From Lonicera japonica (lineage: Eukaryota > Streptophyta > Magnoliopsida > Dipsacales > Caprifoliaceae), in contig JAKCWG010000512.1 in NCBI GenBank assembly GCA_021464415.1, positions 1 through 64,000 of the forward strand: DNA of 64,000 nt. Reading direction: 5' to 3'. Of the stretch, positions 1 to 11,839 are shown piece by piece. The translations under genes and the position numbers were made by a program. The notes under the pieces are model-generated. The model had not been told where the DNA came from. It saw only the letters and a program-made list of their open reading frames with translations, and did no database searches. Each line of letters opens with the position of its first letter. The stretch's first letter is position 1.

Positions 1-65
1 TATGCATGCATAAGCATTCATAAATGCATACAACTATATACATGTAATCAGGTTAAAGAAAGAAG

Positions 66-1299
66 CCAAAAGAACACCTGAACGAGAAGTTACGAGAAAT
101 TACCGGAAGTTGCCATAACCGAAAAGCCGTTAATCTCGTGAAAACTTGTGCAACGAGAGTTCCTGAGTTTTGATCGTCTTCAAACTTTGGGAGTTATTAG
201 GTAGTTCCACAAAGAGTAACATACTCGAAAAGTAGCTCAATCTGATGGCCGAATCTCTTGGAATTTAAAAACTGAGAGTTCACTTTGGGTAATTAAACGG
301 AGGCCTTCCGAAGTCTAAATGAGCTCAAATTTGGTCAGTAGACATGTCTTATATCAGATCAATTCGATGTTCCATTTGTTCGGAATAGCAAAAATAGTTG
401 CGGATGAATAACATCTGTCTCCCAGACAAACATCCATACTTTCGTCTGTTAGACAAACAATTCCTGGCCCAGCCCACAAATACTTTTTAGATATAAATAC
501 ACCTCCACTGACCTTATTTGAAGCATCAGTCAGCTTTGGAATTTCGGGAACAATGCTCTAAAATAGTATTATACTATATTCAAGACTCTTAGGTATTTTT
601 ATTGCAGTCCAGTTTTATCTTTTTTTATCTGTCTTTATTTTATCAATTATAATTGGTCAATCGCATGTAAAATTGATGTTTATCGCAATGCCAGTTTAAG
701 TAATTAAACTGTGGTACTCTATTGACAAACAATCTTGAGGACTACTGGATATCAGATTCCAAATCGAATTAGCTTCTAAAAAGCACTGAACTTTATCAAA
801 GACACCGATTTTGCTATCTATCATTATCAAAAATCATTCTTCAAATCACACACATACACTAATTTCGAAAATCAAAGGGCGAAATATGAAGCACATGCTT
901 TCTATCCCTACCCCGAAATTTTGTTTTTCTAAAATTATGGACCGATACGCAATTACATCAATAAACATACGAATATTCGATTATAATTACACGCATATCA
1001 TCCTTAGAGGCCGAAAGGGTGAATTGAGTGCCTAATACCTTCTCGATTCGTATCTTAATTCCTGAACCTTTGAATCAATTGGTTTCGCATTAATTGTGTT
1101 TAAGAGGTTGTTTAATCCATAAATGTTTCTCTTCAACACACAATTTTGTTTGTTTAGTAAAACAAACTGGCGACTCTGATTTCCTTTACAAACTTTCATA
1201 TTTTCTTTATAATACAAAATGAACCGTTTTTCAAATAAACCGAAAAATCGGAGGAATTGCCACTGAGAGGGGCCGGCGTCAAAAGTGCGGGTTCTCACA
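66..1299 (-). mobile_element. LTR of retrotransposon family T1, copy A
   Basis: An LTR-like repeat read on the minus strand. Its 5' end is TGTGAGAACCCGC (reverse complement of the bases ending at 1299). Homologous copies occur at 1305-4879, 19301-20413 and 50844-51932, sharing the blocks GGCGACTCTG, 'gaaggt(a/g)ttaggcacccaattcgcc' in pieces, and the CATATCCAGTA(A/G)TCCTC block. A TATA-like run lies near 490-505. The 5-bp AGAAG that follows the right end recurs at 61-65, a possible target duplication, but the left terminus is not a clean TG/CA end, so the left boundary is uncertain. There is no coding capacity. Confidence 0.55.
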
Positions 1300-1304
1300 A
1301 GAAG

Positions 1305-4300
1305 AGAGAAAGGTAAAAGACTCCAAACAAATTCTCTTTCATCTTTATCTCTCTTTTCTCATCCATTAGAGCTTTCGTTTCCCTTCCGAAACCTTCATCG
1401 CCATTTTTGCTGCTAACAAAGCATTAATAATAAAATTGTGTGTTTATAGGGCTATATTTTAATATCCATACTAAGATTCCCCAAATTTTTATAAGTCTTT
1501 ATCACTTTTCTCTTATTTCTGGGTTTTCGTCTTCATTCTTCAAAGTAATACTCAATAACACCCCATTTTCTCTGCGAATGTTCTATTATAATTCCACTAC
1601 TATCTTACTCAGAGACCAAAAGGGCGAAATTGGTGCCTAATACCTTGTCGATTTGTAACTTAATCCCCGAACCTTTGAATCAATTGGTTTCGCATTAATT
1701 ATGTTTAAGATGCCGTTTAATCCATAAATGTTCCTCTTTTATACAGACTTTTGTTTGTTTAGTAAAACAAACTAGAGACTCTGATTTCCTTAACGAACCA
1801 TCATTGTGATGCCCCCAATCCCATTATGAGGTTGAGGCCTCTGGGACACGGTTAATCACGGTGTGCCGTACGCGACGGGGGGTTTAATGTACATGATTAG
1901 GAGCTTATTTAATAGTAAATTACATGTAAGGCCTTAATTTTGAAGAAAATTTTGGCATGTGGAGTTCGTAAGTTTAATAAATTCGAACCTGTAAAATTAT
2001 AAAATAATTCCGAGTTCTATAAACTCCATATTTCTAAAGTCTTTAATTAATAAAAAAGATCAAACAGTTCTTATATCAAACAAATCCTGCAACGATGTTC
2101 CAATCAATCAAATGGCTTACATCTTTTTAAGAATAAAAGAATATACAAGTTAGTTATATAAATGATACATATCTATCAAATACATGTAAACTAAGTCGTC
2201 TACAGACGACTACAAGTAGTCTAAGGTATTTTAGTGGTTTTTAGATCCCGTACATGCACTATTCCACGGAAGTACCTGTAAAACTAGTTTGAAAAATAGG
2301 AGTGAGCCAAACACGGGCTCGATGGGAACTATAAGGGTTTTATATGCAAATACGTTTTAAAACCATGCATGCAATGCATCATAATGAAAGTAGTTTTGCT
2401 GCTATCATGCATATGTATATATATACCATTTATGTAACTCTTTATAGATATAAATGCCATAAGAACCATTTTATATGAACTGTATGTCATATGCTATCTT
2501 GGCCTCGATTATATAACAAGAATATATCATGAAAGTACAAAAGTATTGCTATAACAAAGTATTATCGAGATAAGTAAAACTGTAGTAATAAAATAAATAC
2601 TCTAACAATATAAGTAAACTATCATAAGAAAATATAATCGTAGGACAATTGTAGGCACTAATCTTGTAACCGTTAATCTCGTCTCACATCATACATCTAG
2701 GATTTACTCAACTATGTACAGCGATCGTGATCTAAGTCCCCAAGGCTAGGGTATACAGCCCCCAAGGCTGGGTCCCCCATGGACCACCTAGATGGTGTAG
2801 GGTATGCCGCTTCACAGGGTCCCCTTATGGACCATAGAGTATGCCACTCTGAAAATGGGATCCCTCTACATAGATCAAGGCATGCAACTGCCAAGGCCAA
2901 GTCAACCTCATGGACCATTAGTGCCTTCAAGATTCAAAACCTTAAAAAGAATTATATTCTTAAAAGAATATCCTTATAAGAAATACACGCACATGTAATA
3001 ATATATATACACCTATCTCTCAAGTATGACTCTATTTATCAAGAGTTTATCTCAACTCATATGAGCCATACATGCACTATACGTATACCCTAATCCATAC
3101 CGGTGCTAGGTATATAGAATCAATGGCCACAATAACCACCTCGACTCAGGGTGTGTTTAATATACATATGCCATTAGGGAATCAATATCATCACCTAGTT
3201 ACATCCATGTAATACTTGAATTATTCCAACAAAAAAGTTAGTAGTTTATTTGAAATAAACACTTGGTTTGTTAGTACACTATCCATAAAGCACTTAGTTT
3301 ATTAAATAGTGTAGGTACATCATGAATATAATCACCATATCCTATGGCAAATAAAGTATGTATCAACCCATCATTTACTAAGTATGTAACTAAGTTTAGA
3401 AATAAGGTTATTGCTAGAATAGTGGTTTTTTTTACAAAGTCATGATATTAATTATCCAATGGCATATATATATCATCTACATCATGCAAACATGATGTAT
3501 GCATAACCCATCTTATATACTAGATAGAAATATAAATACACAACTCTTTATAGCCGTATACAATTACTAACTAAGCTTAATAATGCAAATATGGAGTTTC
3601 TTGTGTATTTATCACATTAATTCCTCAACGACTAGAAAACATGAGTAGGGAGATTATATATAGATATATTTATTCCAAGGTACCAAATTTACGTCTAGGC
3701 ATAATATAAGTCGTAACTAGCATTGCTTCTCATTCTTGGTTCATAACATGACGTATTTAACCTTTAAACGAAGTATATGCGTCTACGCGCTACTGAACAT
3801 CACCTAGGGCTTGAAATATACCTAACATATAGTGGGTTTCTTCCACAAATACATGAAGTTACAACTTACACACAGAGAAATCAAGAATTTTATGCATAAA
3901 CTCCAAACCCAAGCCCCATGTATGCATTCCACAACAAACCTATAAGAAACTTTTCATTTTTTCTTGAAAACAAGGATACGACCCATAATTTTTAAAATTA
4001 GGCTTAGGCACTAGTGGTCCCACCTTTAATAAGCTGATAATCTAAGGTTTGAAGCACTGAATCGAGCTGCAACCCCACCACTCACAAAATCCCCAATTTT
4101 GCTTTAAAAACCCTAAAAATAGAGAAAATGAGGTGAAGTGGAGATGGGGATGATGATGATCTCATAGGATGTAAGAAACTATAGAGGATCACCCATACAA
4201 GTCCCTCTTTAGCTCTCTCTCATATGTTTCTAGCTATTTTGGAGGAAGGAAGAATGAAAAAGGAGAAAAAAGGAGAAGGAAATAAGACAAGAAAATGAAT

Positions 4301-4879
4301 GTCAAAGAAGGAGGAAAAGAGGTTAAAAACTCGCTGGGAATGCTTTGATCAATTAGAGGGAAAAAAATTCTAAAGCTGAACCTTTTTCTTGTTGAAAAAT
4401 CGCACTTTTTGCGGCCCATTTTGACCCCCAAAATTGTTTCAATTTAACTCGGCCTTCAAACGAAAGTTGTAGAGAACAAAGTGATGAAACTCTATCCATA
4501 AACAGGGACTCATTTGGTCTTCTTATGAGATAGTTATGGGCTCTCAAAGTTGGCCAAAAATCATTTAAACAAAAATTTTATATTTTTAACCGTTAGTAAA
4601 CAAATTCGACCCCGGCTTCCGAAATGCGTTCCAACCATCCATGCATACTTAATATCATTAAAATGACTTATTAAAAGTGTTGTTTTGACCATGAAGGCTT
4701 CGAAACAAGAATTGACTCCTCCAATGGAGATTTGGCCTTGAACGGGCATAAGAGAGGAATTGGCTTAGAAATGAAATATGAGGCTTTATAATCACCCTTT
4801 CTTGATAACAAAACAAACCAGGAAACTAGAGGAATCGCCGCCCACTAGGACTTACGCATCAAAAGCACAAGTTCTCATA
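1305..4879 (-). mobile_element. LTR of family T1, copy B, split by another LTR
   Basis: Bases about 1440-1804 align with copy A (reverse of the TTAGGCACC block, the AACAAACTAGAGACTCTG block). The alignment then stops at the solo LTR starting at 1805 and resumes at about 4796-4879, with the AGGAATCGCCGCCCAC and AAGTTCTCATA blocks matching the last about 100 bp of copy A. The two halves are therefore one LTR interrupted by a 3-kb insertion. The left end is not resolved; 1305-1440 may be old flank. Confidence 0.5.
1805..4790 (-). mobile_element. Solo LTR (gypsy type, 'X') inserted in T1 copy B
   Basis: The left end TGTGATGCCCCC is the inverted form of the GGGGCATCACA terminus common to long Ty3/gypsy LTRs, and matches the right end of the LTR at 5332-7995 in inverse orientation. 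The flanks ATCAT (1800-1804) and ATCAC (4791-4795) are a likely 5-bp target duplication with one mismatch. Read on the minus strand it contains the features of long Tekay/Del-like LTRs: an 'acaacttt' segment near 4470, and a GTTCCCATCGAGCCC...GGCTCACTCC segment near 2290-2330. The right terminus (TATA rather than CA) has mutated. No internal coding region remains, so it is read as a solo LTR. Confidence 0.55.
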
Positions 4880-5331
4880 GGGCTGTGTCCGCGAGAATCC
4901 ATGAGATTTCTACAAACGAATTCCTAACTCTGTACAATGTAAGAACAGTGGGAGCAGAAACAGGGGAACTCTTAGTTGTTCTTCAAGGTTGGGTTCCCTG
5001 AAATGGATTCACGACCTCCCCAGTAGCATATCCAACTGGAAGAAAAGGTTTCTCTTTGTGTCCGGAATAGGTTGGGAGCATGAACCAGGGTGCCTCGGCG
5101 TCATTGACATCAAAGCTTGGTTTACAGAGTTAAACTCTATTCATAAGTCCCTCATCTCATGCGTAGTATTTTTTTTATCCGCCAATTTCCTAACTTTACG
5201 TGGGTTCTCTACAAAGAGGAGACCTGTAACAGTCTTTAAGGAGTGAATTAAGGACGCCCAAAGGTTCTCGTTGAGAAATTATGAGAAGATCACAGCACCA
5301 GAGATGCTCTGGAGGTTCGGTCTGGGTCCCA
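4880..5331 (+). pseudogene. Transposon-encoded gene, N-terminal part ('putative gypsy-type transposon' domain)
   Basis: The longest open stretch (4989-5246) reads SLKWIHDLPSSISNWKKRFL followed by FVSGIGWEHEP. This pattern (P-S-S-x-x-x-WK-x-RFFFVSG) is typical of the plant transposon-associated domain annotated as 'Putative gypsy type transposon' (PF04195), which is usually followed by a long coiled coil. Reading continues with frameshifts to EMLWRFGLGP just before the LTR that starts at 5332. The continuation is at 7996. Known for the family: these genes travel with Tat-like or other large plant elements and have no proven function. Here the gene is broken by an LTR and by frameshifts. The assignment rests on motif memory, not a search. 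Confidence 0.5.
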
Positions 5332-7995
5332 TATAATACCCCGATATTTTATCTCACACTATTTTCGATATCCTCGTCCTTTTTAATATTGATTTAAATT
5401 TTGAATAATGAAATTTTACTTATTTGACAAGTCGGGATAAGTTGAAGACTTCTTACATGTTATATTAGTGTTACATAACTTCTTAGTATGGTTGTAGAGT
5501 GACCTGGGTAGTCCGAGTGAGGATTAGTTCGAAAATCGCATGTTCTTGCTTTGCCGGCAAATTGACGTCCTCTCTTTGGAAAGGCATAACTTTTTCATTC
5601 GAAGTCCAAATGAGTCCCCATTTATGTAGTTGAAAAGGTATTTTAACGATCTAAAACTTTTTTGTTTTGTACAAAGCCCAAATCCAACTGCTTGGTATTG
5701 AAAAACTAGTGCGAAGTTTCCAAACTGCACAAAACCTACACCAATAAATTTCATGTGTGGATCGGTCTTGGCTTTTGCCATACTGGTCCGGCCTTTAGAA
5801 AATGGGGAAATTTTGGACTGCGGATATCCAAAAATGGCCATACCGGTCCGGCCTTTGCACTTGGGCGCCGACTTTTTTTTTATTTAAGTCGAACCCACTC
5901 CATTTTCGAGCAAAGCTATGGGAAGGTTAGAGAGAGAAGTAATAGCTCATACGGGAAGGTTTCTAAGGTGATTTGCCCTCACTTAATCTTCCCAAATCAA
6001 GGTTCCATCATCATCTTCATCTCAATCATTTTTCTCTTTTTCATCCATTGTTGTAGGTTCAAGCTCAAAATTAGGGATTTTACGATTCGGCCGCTTTCGC
6101 TTCGGTTCAACTCTTCTAACTCGAGGATCTAGCATTATTAAGGTGGAAATCTCATACCAAAACTCCTTTCTTGCTTTGCTAGTTCTTTATTGTGATTCCA
6201 CCATTTGTTCTTAGGGGTATTCATGGTCCGGTTGACCGGACCGTTGACCCTAATTCTGGACCAGACCGTTACTATCGGTTCTATGTTTTTTGGGACCGGA
6301 CCGGACCAAACATGCAATCAAGACCAGACCAAACTGAACCACTTTAAATGGTCCGGTCTCGATCAGTCTAAATGGTTTGGGATTTTTTAATGGGCTTATT
6401 TTGTTTAGGCTTGTTAGAAAATTTTGAATAGAAATAAACCATTATCCAAGCTAATTTTTTTTGGCTATAGGCCTATGACAGTGCATATGGGCTGTGCATA
6501 TTGGCTGTGGGCTATGGCTTTGTTGTGTGAATAAGGAAATGATTTTAGGGTAGGGTTTGATAAGTTAATTTAGAAAAAAGGTATATAATATATATTAAAT
6601 ATATATATATATATAAATTCGGTCCGGTCCGGTCCAGTTTTTATGTAATTTTTTTTCTTTGGATCGTGGACCGAACCGTTTTACTTTGGTCCATGAAAAT
6701 TTGGATTGGACCGGACCATTGTACACATAAAGACCATAAAAAGCCTTATAATTTGGTTCGGTCCAGTCGGTCCATCCGGTCTTTGCACACCCCTATTTGT
6801 TCTCATACAAAAACCTAACTTTCTTAAATGGGTTTGTTGTATGTGTTGATATTTTGCCTAGATACCGAAATTGAGGGTTCTAAAGGTCTATATATAGTAT
6901 AAATTCCTTGATTCCACAAGAAATTACATGTAACTGCTTGATGTACACAAAAACCCACTTGGACCTCATTTTATTGCTAATAATCGTTGATAGGAAGCTT
7001 GTTTCTCACATCCAAAAGTCCAAGTGGAGGATTTCCTCTACAAAATACTCATCGTATATTATTTATTTATTTGGGAAGTTGCTTATACTAAAACCTCCTC
7101 TATTAATTGTATTCATGTTAGCATGTAGTCATTAATATATATATATATATAATTATATGTGCATGTATGGTTCAGTTACTTTATAGTACGCCTGTGGATA
7201 ATTATATAGGAATCATATGCTAGCACTAGTCCATGATGGTCCCAGGTTTAGTCATGTCAAACGGGGCCGAAAGTTGGGATACAGTCTCTTAGATGCAAGA
7301 CCTGAAACTACGCACGAAAACGATCGAGAGGCCCTACTGTCGCATGGTTGAAAGGCCACAAAATGCAAACCTGGTCGTACGCATGGATAGTGGCTAGGAT
7401 CACCGAGCTCACAGTTCCAAGCTGGTGGAATTGTACCATAGAGGTTATTCACATAAGGAAGTTTGGCTACAAAACGACTCTAATACTTTCCAAACATTGT
7501 TTCTTTATTTAATCTTATATCTATGTAATTTCCCACTGAGTCCTTTTGACTCACCCCTTTCTTTTCTTACTGGTACTTCAGCACGTTTCTCGGGAAAAAG
7601 GAAAGGAAAGGACACATCTTCTTAGGCTGCCTATATTACTGTTCCTTAATCGAGGGTCTTTCATATATGAAAGACCATTGTTCCTAAAGGTTTGATGTTC
7701 ACCTTGTATGCTATGTATGTATTATAACTTACGTGTTGTGTGGAGACTTTTGACCTAGTTTGTTGGGGCCTCATTGGGGGCTTATATGTGTGGTGATTTT
7801 CTTTAAACATAGGACTTGGTTTGCATTGTATAAATAGGTTATGTATGTAAAATTTTAATTAGGATTTTGTTATCAGCCTATGTATGTTGCATATCTGTGT
7901 GAAATTTCTTTAGGCTACCCATCGTTAGCGTACGACTCTTGTGATTAACAAGGTCCCGAAGAATAAATTCTCATAACGGGATTTGGGGCATCACA
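5332..7995 (+). mobile_element. Solo LTR (gypsy type, 'Y') inside the transposon gene
   Basis: Starts TATAATACCCCGATATTTTA (a mutated TGTAATACCCCG start) and ends GGGATTTGGGGCATCACA, the standard ends of long plant gypsy LTRs. It contains the repeated ATACCGGTCCGGC motif near 5780 and 5840, and a CCCACTGAGTCC...GACTCACCCC segment near 7535. The coding text on either side (FGLGP before, MNAAIQTMAEL after) belongs to one protein, so this is an insertion. The flanking five bases TCCCA and TCGCG match at only three positions, so the target duplication is weak. A 584-bp MITE is nested at 6212-6795. Confidence 0.55.
6212..6795. mobile_element. Non-autonomous hAT-type element (584 bp), GGTCCGG subterminal repeats
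   Basis: Flanked by the perfect 8-bp duplication TTTGTTCT at 6204-6211 and 6796-6803, the hAT signature. Termini are TAGGGGTATTCATGGTCCGG on the left and, inverted, TAGGGGTGTGCAAAGACCGG on the right. The first and last about 180 bp are packed with GGTCCGG/CCGGACC and GACC motifs in both orientations, while the middle is plain AT-rich sequence with no transposase. Confidence 0.85.
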
Positions 7996-9695
7996 TCGCG
8001 GGCCTAACGGAATGAACGCTGCCATCCAGACCATGGCAGAGCTCAAGTTGAACCAGCCCTTCGTGGCCTTAATGAGGTGGTCCCCTCCACGACGACGACC
8101 AAGACATCTAAGGGTTGGGCCACTGCTCCTTCTGTCATCTAGGAAGTGGAGGAGGGAAAGGAGGATGGGGGACTTTAGAGAAGGAATCCAAGCAACCATT
8201 GGGTGACTTTATCAAAGGCGCTCCTCTGAGGATTCTTCCTCTACGTCAAGTTCCCTTCTCACATCCTTTGAGTAAGTTTTCCTTACTGAAACTTATTTTG
8301 TAACTTGTATAGAGCTATCTTCACTTGTCCTGATGCATTTTGTTTTGTGCATCACATATATTCCCTTAGCCATCGATATGAAGAAGGTAGTCAAGAGAAA
8401 GAGGACTCTCAAGAGGGGTTCTCAAGCTTCGAAGAAGTCCAAAATTGCTGAAGTAGCCTCTACCCCAACTCCTTCACCATTGATGTCAGTCTCTGAACAA
8501 GGTACTAGCCAGGAGGGGACTGTTGACTCATTCATGGACCTAATGACGAGCTCCCTAGAGGCTCTTCCACCTCTGAGTCTACAAGAAACAGCGTTAAAGA
8601 GGGTTAAAGAGCTGTAGAAGGAGGAAATCCACGTTATTTCCTTCTAAGGTCGTCTCTAATGAAGAGGACGCACAAGAGCTCGATCCAGTCGAGGTCCAGA
8701 AGCAGTCTGCCTTCAAAAGTGCTCTCAGCTCTGCTACTCCTAGGACTGACGGGGACGGATCAAGGTTCTTTGTTCCTGGGGGTAACCTTGCCCCTTTTAG
8801 GTGAAGGTATGCTTCAGAATGCAAGGGAGACTGAGATCAGCCAGGTAGCCGATGAATACGGTTATCACATAAGTCGAGTAAGTATTCCCGCTCTACTTTT
8901 TCCTTTATATCTTTATCTCAAGCTCTTGCTAATAATGGGCTCTTTTTTAGACCTTTTATCTTTTTTACTCCACCCTCCATATATTAAAGGAGGAATTGGT
9001 TACTGGCCCCTCTTTGCCGAGTTGGAAAAGCATCAAAACAACCTCCATGAGTTACGGGAGGATTTCAATAAAGTGTTGGCTCGAGCTGATGGGGCCGAAA
9101 AGGAATCCGCAAGTCTGAGGACTACTTTAAAGAAGGCACAGAGGGCTGTAAAGTTGGATCTCAGGGGGAAAGAAGAGGCTCAGAGACTCTTAGAAGCTGA
9201 ACGAGAAGGGAGGGAGGAGGCTATCAATAATATAAGAGAGCTCTAAACTGAGCTTGCTACCAAAAAAGAATAGTTGTTTACCATCTCTCCTCAAAGTGAG
9301 GCCTTGAAGAACCAGGTTTTCGAGCAGGAGAAGGAGGCCAAGGATCTCAGGGACTCCATGCCCGCTATCGAGGTATAGGCAATGGAGAATTTTTACGCCC
9401 AAGGCGGGCCACTCGCCAAGATCAGTGATGCGTATATGGCAGGCTTCTTCAAGTGCCAGGAGCTCGCTCTGCAGAAGCTAGATAATCTTGAGGATATCAA
9501 TCTCCTAGCTGATATAGGCGTCACTCCAGAGCTTAAGCCAAAAAAATTGGAGGAAAGAGAGATTTTCTTGCTATTCTCTAGTTAATAGGAGAGGAAGAAC
9601 CTGATTTGCTGGAAAAATGGAAGACTGGCAAACCCTTAGCTTCCGAAGATGGAGCTAATGGTGATGACGTAGAGGGAGCTCATTAGTTTTTAAGA
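7996..9695 (+). pseudogene. Transposon-encoded gene, C-terminal part (coiled coil), broken
   Basis: Continuation of the gene cut at 5331. In order: a segment with MNAAIQTMAELKLNQPFVAL (about 8010-8080); a probable intron at 8272-8369 (GTAAGT donor, CCCTTAG acceptor); a basic stretch MKKVVKRKRTLKRGSQASKK; a second likely donor GTAAGT at 8878; then a long heptad-rich region from about 9000 (LFAELEKHQNNLHELREDFN through EEAQRLLEAEREGREEAI), interrupted by stops at 9244 and later. It ends with a conserved-looking AYMAGFFKCQELALQKLDNL block near 9440-9500. The charged coiled coil followed by a G-F-x-x-C-x-E block is what PF04195-type plant transposon proteins carry at the C-terminus. Several in-frame stops mean no intact protein. 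Confidence 0.5.
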
Positions 9696-10614
9696 GTAGT
9701 AGTTCTAGGTATTCCCGTTTTTTTACTTTTGTAATAGAAGTTTAAGACCTCCGTACTTGTTTTTCTTTAATGAATAAAGAAAATTTGCTTCAAAATTTGT
9801 TTGTCTTATTTTGCTTTAATTCTTGTCTTTTCTTTTTGTCTAAGTTATAATGTGAGATAGAATGAGCCCCGTGGTATTCTAATGCCCCCACAACATAGAA
9901 AAAAGTTAAACAAAATTAAGCAGGATTAACAATTTACCTCAAAAGAGGTATTTACCATATTCACTAGAGGTCAATGGCCTGTTTGAGCTCGTTGTGCTAG
10001 TTTTGTTGGGTCTTTCAGTACAAATAGAATTCTTAGGCAAAGTTTGCTAAGAATTCTTAAATGTTAGTTGGACTCCTCAGTATGTAAATGTGCTTATTAA
10101 GCTAGCCAATTACTATGCTGACCTCTTTGAAAGAGGAATTGTTCAGTTCTCAGCAGGCCTGTACTAGGACCTTTTATGCTTGGTGACTGACCTATGTGGT
10201 GATAGGGTTTTTTTTAGAGGTCTTTGGAATTTTTAAAAGGAAAATTTGTACTTTTGGCTAAGTCTAAAGTAGAGTTATCCTCTCTTCTGACTTAGGCAAA
10301 TTCTGACAGTTTTTTTTAGTTACCACCAAACCTCTTCAATTGTAGAACTGAGCTCTTTTTTGAGTGTAAGTGTGCTTTTACGAGCTAAGCATTTATTAAG
10401 CTGACCTCTTTGTAAGAGGATTTTTCTCAGACTGCAAGTGTGCTTTTTCAATCTGGGCACTTACTAAACTGACTTTTTTGTGAGAGAATTTTTACAAAGT
10501 GCACTTTACAAGTAATGAAATACCAAAACAAAATATTTCATATACATTTTTATTTGGAAATAGCTATTACAAAAGTATAAAGTGTTTCTGCTCAAGGATA
10601 ATATCTCTTGAGGT
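9696..10614. repeat. 3' region of the transposon with repeated hairpin motif
   Basis: There is no open frame. A short inverted repeat recurs: ACCTCAAAAGAGGT (9936-9949), CCTCTTTGAAAGAGG (10122-10136) and CCTCTTTGTAAGAGG (10405-10419). The last two sit in diverged repeat units that also share GTGTGCTT...TTATTAAGCTGACCTCTTT, with another unit at 10439-10500. This looks like the tandem-repeat-rich 3' untranslated part of a large LTR element. Confidence 0.4.
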
Positions 10615-10622
10615 GTTCTATA

Positions 10623-11806
10623 TAGGGCTGTTAAACTCAATCCGAAAACCGACCGAACGGACCGAACCGATCCGGACCAAACCGTAAAGCCCCGAACCGA
10701 AAAAAAACCGAAATCGAAAATGGAAAAACCAAACCGAAACCGAATAATTCGGTTCGATTTCGGGGCTGGCATGTGCAGAACCGAACCGGACCGAACCGAA
10801 CCAAATTTATTAAAATAGGCTCAAAACGACGTCGTTTTGATGTTTTTTTTTTTAAATTGTGTAACCCTAAGTATATATATTCTTTTAAATTTTCTTTTGT
10901 GTTCTTTTTCAAGTTTAATGCTTCATGACTTCATTTAATGTTTCATGACTTCATGTTAGTATGTTACTGTTATTTACTTTATATATTTCACTGCACATTT
11001 TTTGGGGTTTTGTAAAAAAAAGCTTTTTAAATCTTGATTATAGTTAAGAAAGAGGTAGAAGACTAAAAGTGATAAAAAATTTAATCATATTGTGGTTAGA
11101 AATTTAACGAATGAAAAAACTTCCTGTTTATTAAATATAATATTTATATCATCTATTTCTTAGATCTATATATATATATATATATTCTTTTAAATTTTCT
11201 TTTGTGTTCTTTTTTTAAGTTTAATGCTTCATGACTTCATGTTACTGACTTACTGTTATTTACTTCATATATCTCACTGTACATTTAGTTTATGAATTTA
11301 ATTTGCTGCACACTTTGTTTAACTAAACACATAAAGGACATAACCATATACATATATACTGGACCTCTGAATAAAGAACCATATGGACATATTTTAGTAC
11401 TAAATTTAGTTTATGAATTTAATTTGCCCATTTCACTTAATTAATTATTTCAATTGAACATGGCAGTACATTATGGGCCAAAAACATATGCAACTATCCT
11501 ATTTTGTACCACTATTTTGAACATTGGCAGATTTTTTGGGCTACTGTTTTGTACCACATGTTTAGTTTGTTTTGTGCTAAGTTACATTCATTGTTTTATG
11601 CCATTGTTTCTCGTTAAATTTATTTAAAAAAATATAGGTAAAAACCGAATAAAATCGAACCGAAACCGAACCGAAATATTTGGTTCGAGTTTGGGTTTAG
11701 AGCATTTCTAAACCGAAACCGAACCGAACCGAAACCGAACTTTTACATTTGGTTTGGGTTTGGGGTACCCCGGTTCTTACCCCGACCGAAACCGAAAACA
11801 CTCCTA
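10623..11806. mobile_element. Non-autonomous hAT-type element (1184 bp), CCGAACC subterminal repeats
   Basis: Flanked by the perfect 8-bp duplication GTTCTATA at 10615-10622 and 11807-11814. Left end TAGGGCTGTTAAACTC; right end inverted TAGGAGTGTTTTCGGTTTCGG. Both terminal zones (about 10640-10800 and 11640-11790) are arrays of CCGAACC/CCGAAACC motifs, while the centre is AT-rich and includes an internal direct repeat around TTCTTTTGTGTTCTTTTT (10890s and 11190s). No transposase is present. Confidence 0.85.
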
Positions 11807-11839
11807 GTTCTATATTCCATAATCTCATGAGCTCCATGC

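Noticed and set aside
7970..7995. Inverted match between 1805-1830 and 7970-7995 as ends of one 6.2-kb DNA transposon
   Set aside because: Both are standard ends of gypsy LTRs in opposite orientation; the intervening sequence contains two separate LTRs and unrelated coding text.
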